Source of the DNA: WLNJ01 sp037131165
GTDB lineage: Bacteria > Actinomycetota > Thermoleophilia > Solirubrobacterales > Solirubrobacteraceae
Assembly: GCA_037131165.1 (NCBI GenBank)
Contig: JBAXRO010000080.1
Location: forward strand, 1 to 8,205
Direction of reading: 5' to 3'
DNA length: 8,205 bases
The notes below the pieces were generated by a model. That model saw nothing but the letters and a program-made list of their open reading frames with translations, searched no databases and was not told the DNA's origin. Every line of letters starts with the position of its first letter. Position 1 is the stretch's first letter. Of this stretch, positions 7,053-8,205 are shown piece by piece. The position numbers and the translations under genes are program-made.

Positions 7053-7832
7053 TCAGGTGACTTTCACCGACACGGGAAAGGCTGCTGGCCTGAGTCCGTT
7101 GGTGGCATCGACGGCAGCAAGGGTGCAACTGCCCTTGGTCGCGGGGGCCGAAACCCGGATCTCGCCGGTCGGCCCCGTGACGACCCCATCGATCCCGCAG
7201 CCCGAGACCCGAGCGCCGGCCGCTGCGACGGCCCTGCCGAGGTCGTCGTATGCGAGCACCTTGACGGTCAGGACCTGCCCTGCCTTGATGGTCGAGGGAC
7301 CGGAGATGGACAGCGTTCGCTGGCAGGCGTAGGTCTCGGGGTCGTAGACGCACCAGAACCAGAGGACCTTGCTGCCCGACCTGAGCGGACCGGAGCCGAA
7401 CGGCCCGGCCGGGTCGGATGCACCGGCCGTTCCGGAGCGGGTCCCGACCTTGTAGTTCCAACCTGCAAGGCCCGACCCGGACCTCGTTCCGATCCTCGTG
7501 ACGAAAAGGCTCGCCGCATCGGCCGGCTTGCTCGAGCAGGCTCCGTAGTCGGTGACGGCAAACGAGATGCCTGCCAGCTTGAGGACGGCCAGCGGGGTCG
7601 ACGCCGGAATCGCGCACCGCTTCGTCTTGCCGGCCTTCGTGACGAGGAGGGTGTTGGCGCCCGGCATGACCCGCTTGGGTCCGACGATTGCCGTTGCACT
7701 CCCCCCTGTGACCATCACGTCGACCGTCGGAGTCGCAGCGATCGACGGACTGGGCTGCACGGCGAACGCCAAGACCGCGGACGCCGAGCAGATGGCGACG
7801 CCGAGCCGACGGCTGGTTGAAGCTGATGGCAT
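7053..7832 (-). CDS. Secreted protein with DUF4430-like and Ig-like domains; candidate B12 capture protein
   Basis: This 259-residue protein is the first gene after the riboswitch. It has a Sec-type signal peptide: two arginines at 8-9, a hydrophobic core at about 11-25, and likely cleavage near IAA|TP (33/34). Residues about 55-165 look DUF4430-like: an Ala/Leu helix (79-88), GWNYKVG (124-130), and GSGPLRSGSKVLWFW (146-160), the equivalent of the family's final 'L-x-x-GD-x-V-W' strand. Residues about 173-259 look like a bacterial Ig-like beta-sandwich, with TLSISGPSTIKAGQVLTV (173-190) and an end at PVSVKVT. Six cysteines in the mature part (73, 99, 161, 170, 212, 236) could form disulfides. 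No lipobox or sorting signal is seen. The start is set by the signal peptide and AAGGGG 6 bases upstream. The open frame continues upstream through the riboswitch, which is clearly RNA rather than protein. Confidence 0.8.
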   Translation of the reverse strand: MPSASTSRRLGVAICSASAVLAFAVQPSPSIAATPTVDVMVTGGSATAIVGPKRVMPGANTLLVTKAGKTKRCAIPASTPLAVLKLAGISFAVTDYGACSSKPADAASLFVTRIGTRSGSGLAGWNYKVGTRSGTAGASDPAGPFGSGPLRSGSKVLWFWCVYDPETYACQRTLSISGPSTIKAGQVLTVKVLAYDDLGRAVAAAGARVSGCGIDGVVTGPTGEIRVSAPATKGSCTLAAVDATNGLRPAAFPVSVKVT

Positions 7833-7834
7833 GA

Positions 7835-7856
7835 GCCACCCCTTTCCTCGAGGGTG
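7835..7856 (-). promoter_or_regulatory. Ribosome binding site and possible masking hairpin (riboswitch expression platform)
   Basis: Just before the first operon gene the minus strand reads CACCC (7852-7856), a 10-base loop containing GAGGAAAG, then GGGTG (7837-7841). This 5-bp hairpin would hold the AAGGGG Shine-Dalgarno sequence (7839-7844) partly in its stem. GGTGGC (7835-7840), two bases before the ATG, can also pair (one G-U) with GCCACU in the aptamer (7980-7985). There is no U-run after a stem, so translational control is more likely than termination. The pairings were found by eye and not by folding. Confidence 0.4.
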
Positions 7857-7866
7857 TTTTTTGTCT

Positions 7867-8030
7867 CGGTCGGAGGCAGGTCTCCTGACTTCCGGGCCTA
7901 CCCTTCCCGCGCCTTCCCGGGATCTCGTCGATCCCAGTGGCTGCGCCTCGCGGCACTTGCGGTGGGCCTCCCCGGTCACAGTGGCGGGACCGCGCCGGAC
8001 TTTCACCGGACTTCCCTTGACCACCGACCG
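7867..8030 (-). promoter_or_regulatory. Cobalamin (vitamin B12) riboswitch aptamer
   Basis: On the minus strand this leader has the successive conserved blocks of the adenosylcobalamin-type riboswitch. In order they are: GGGAAGTCCGGTGAAAGTCC; GCGGTCCCGCCACTGTGA; the B12 box GCAGCCACTGG (core GCCACTGG at 7934-7941); a hairpin GGGATC/GATCCC with a 5-base loop; GGGAAGG; and AAGTCAGGAGACCTGCC. The closing helix P1 is formed by CGGTCGG (8024-8030) pairing perfectly with CCGACCG (7867-7873), which defines the limits. When B12 is plentiful, ligand binding is expected to turn off translation of the downstream secreted-protein gene and, through overlapping stops and starts, the coupled transporter genes. 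This is the direct evidence that the operon handles cobalamin. Confidence 0.96.
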
Positions 8031-8045
8031 TCTTCTGAACGAACG

Positions 8046-8054
8046 AAGGTACCA
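8046..8054 (-). promoter_or_regulatory. Candidate promoter of the B12 uptake operon (extended -10)
   Basis: The minus strand has TGGTACCTT, that is an extended TGn followed by TACCTT, which fits TAnnnT. A start about 7 bases further on (near 8039) would place the first transcribed base some 8 bases before helix P1 of the riboswitch, as expected. No good -35 box is seen at 17-18 bases (TGGCGG or GTGGCG). A short TTCG repeat (TTCGTTCGTTC, 8037-8047) follows the element directly. Confidence 0.42.
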
Positions 8055-8111
8055 GCGGGACAGGCGAGCCGCCACCACCCGGTCCGCAACGTTGGCGGCG
8101 ACCGCGTCCGC

Positions 8112-8117
8112 TACCGT
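8112..8117 (+). promoter_or_regulatory. Candidate -10 element for the adenosyltransferase gene
   Basis: TACCGT fits the TAnnnT pattern and ends 10 bases before the ATG at 8128, so the 5' untranslated region would be only a few bases. A TTGGCG hexamer at 8092-8097 is -35-like, but its 14-base spacing is too short. Near-leaderless transcripts are common in Actinobacteria, but the match here is weak. Confidence 0.25.
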
Positions 8118-8127
8118 GCGGAGCCGG

Positions 8128-8205
8128 ATGGCCGTCAACCTCACCCGGATCTACACCCGCCTCGGCGACGACGGCGAGACCCACCTCGGGGACATGAGCC
8201 GGGTC
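8128..8205 (+). CDS. pduO: PduO-type ATP:cob(I)alamin adenosyltransferase, N-terminal fragment (cut by window edge)
   Basis: Only the first 26 codons are inside the window, but they carry the family signature. LTRIYTRLGDDGETHLGD (5-22) followed by SRV matches the ATP-binding T-R-x-G-D-x-G-x-T-x-L-G-D-x-S-R-V N-terminus of PduO/MMAB-type adenosyltransferases. These enzymes move the adenosyl group of ATP onto cob(I)alamin to make coenzyme B12. The gene is divergent from the B12 uptake operon, so uptake and activation are side by side. The ATG at 8128 places the motif at the usual distance from the N-terminus. An in-frame GTG at 8116 would add four residues and cannot be excluded. GGAG at 8120-8123 is only 4 bases from the ATG. 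The symbol denotes the family, not a link to propanediol use. Confidence 0.92.
   Translation, partial: MAVNLTRIYTRLGDDGETHLGDMSRV

Noticed and set aside
8032..8048. Imperfect palindrome CTTC...GAAG with a GAACGAAC repeat as an operator
   Set aside because: The arms are only 4 bases and the position matches the expected transcription start of the riboswitch leader. It is too weak to call a regulator site.
7833..8144. N-terminal extension of the first operon gene, upstream of 7832
   Set aside because: The frame is open, but this stretch is the cobalamin riboswitch, and the extension has no protein-like features. The signal peptide and ribosome binding site place the start at 7832.

Overview
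The window is a GC-rich stretch (high G/C at third codon positions throughout) with tightly packed, mostly overlapping genes on the minus strand. Split transhydrogenase alpha genes, an ECF transporter with fused ATPases, a PduO-type corrinoid adenosyltransferase and probable leaderless promoters fit a high-GC actinobacterium, perhaps of the Thermoleophilia. That placement is an inference from gene style; no marker gene is present.

Read from right to left, in the direction of transcription, positions 8128-8205 on the plus strand carry the first 26 codons of an ATP:cob(I)alamin adenosyltransferase. Facing away from it on the minus strand are a candidate extended -10 promoter (8046-8054), a clear cobalamin riboswitch (7867-8030), and then five genes: a secreted protein with a DUF4430-like (transcobalamin C-terminal-like) domain and an Ig-like domain (7053-7832); a lipoprotein with a second DUF4430-like domain (6096-7025); EcfT (5233-6099); a double-ATPase EcfA (3635-5236); and an ECF S component fused to an alpha/alpha-toroid of prenyltransferase/squalene-cyclase type repeats (1827-3638). 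Three of the four junctions are 4-base stop/start overlaps, so this is one translationally coupled operon.

Together these genes look like a vitamin B12 uptake system. The riboswitch identifies the ligand, and the EcfT/EcfAA/S set is the membrane transporter. The three exported domains (one toroid and two DUF4430-like domains) correspond to the two halves of animal intrinsic factor and transcobalamin, which clamp B12 between an alpha/alpha barrel and a beta domain. The inferred system is a bacterial, membrane-anchored, split intrinsic-factor-like capture module built onto an ECF importer, with the adenosyltransferase next door to convert the imported cobalamin. Classical ECF importers need no external binding protein, so this arrangement is the main point of interest.

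Only 11 bases after the S-component/toroid gene, the minus strand continues with pntAA (685-1815), pntAB (314-673) and the start of pntB (1-317), the three-subunit proton-translocating NAD(P) transhydrogenase. They may be the distal part of the B12 operon or have their own leaderless promoter at the junction. No RNA genes, insertion sequences, CRISPR arrays or other mobile elements were seen, and no gene-free stretch exceeds 300 bases.
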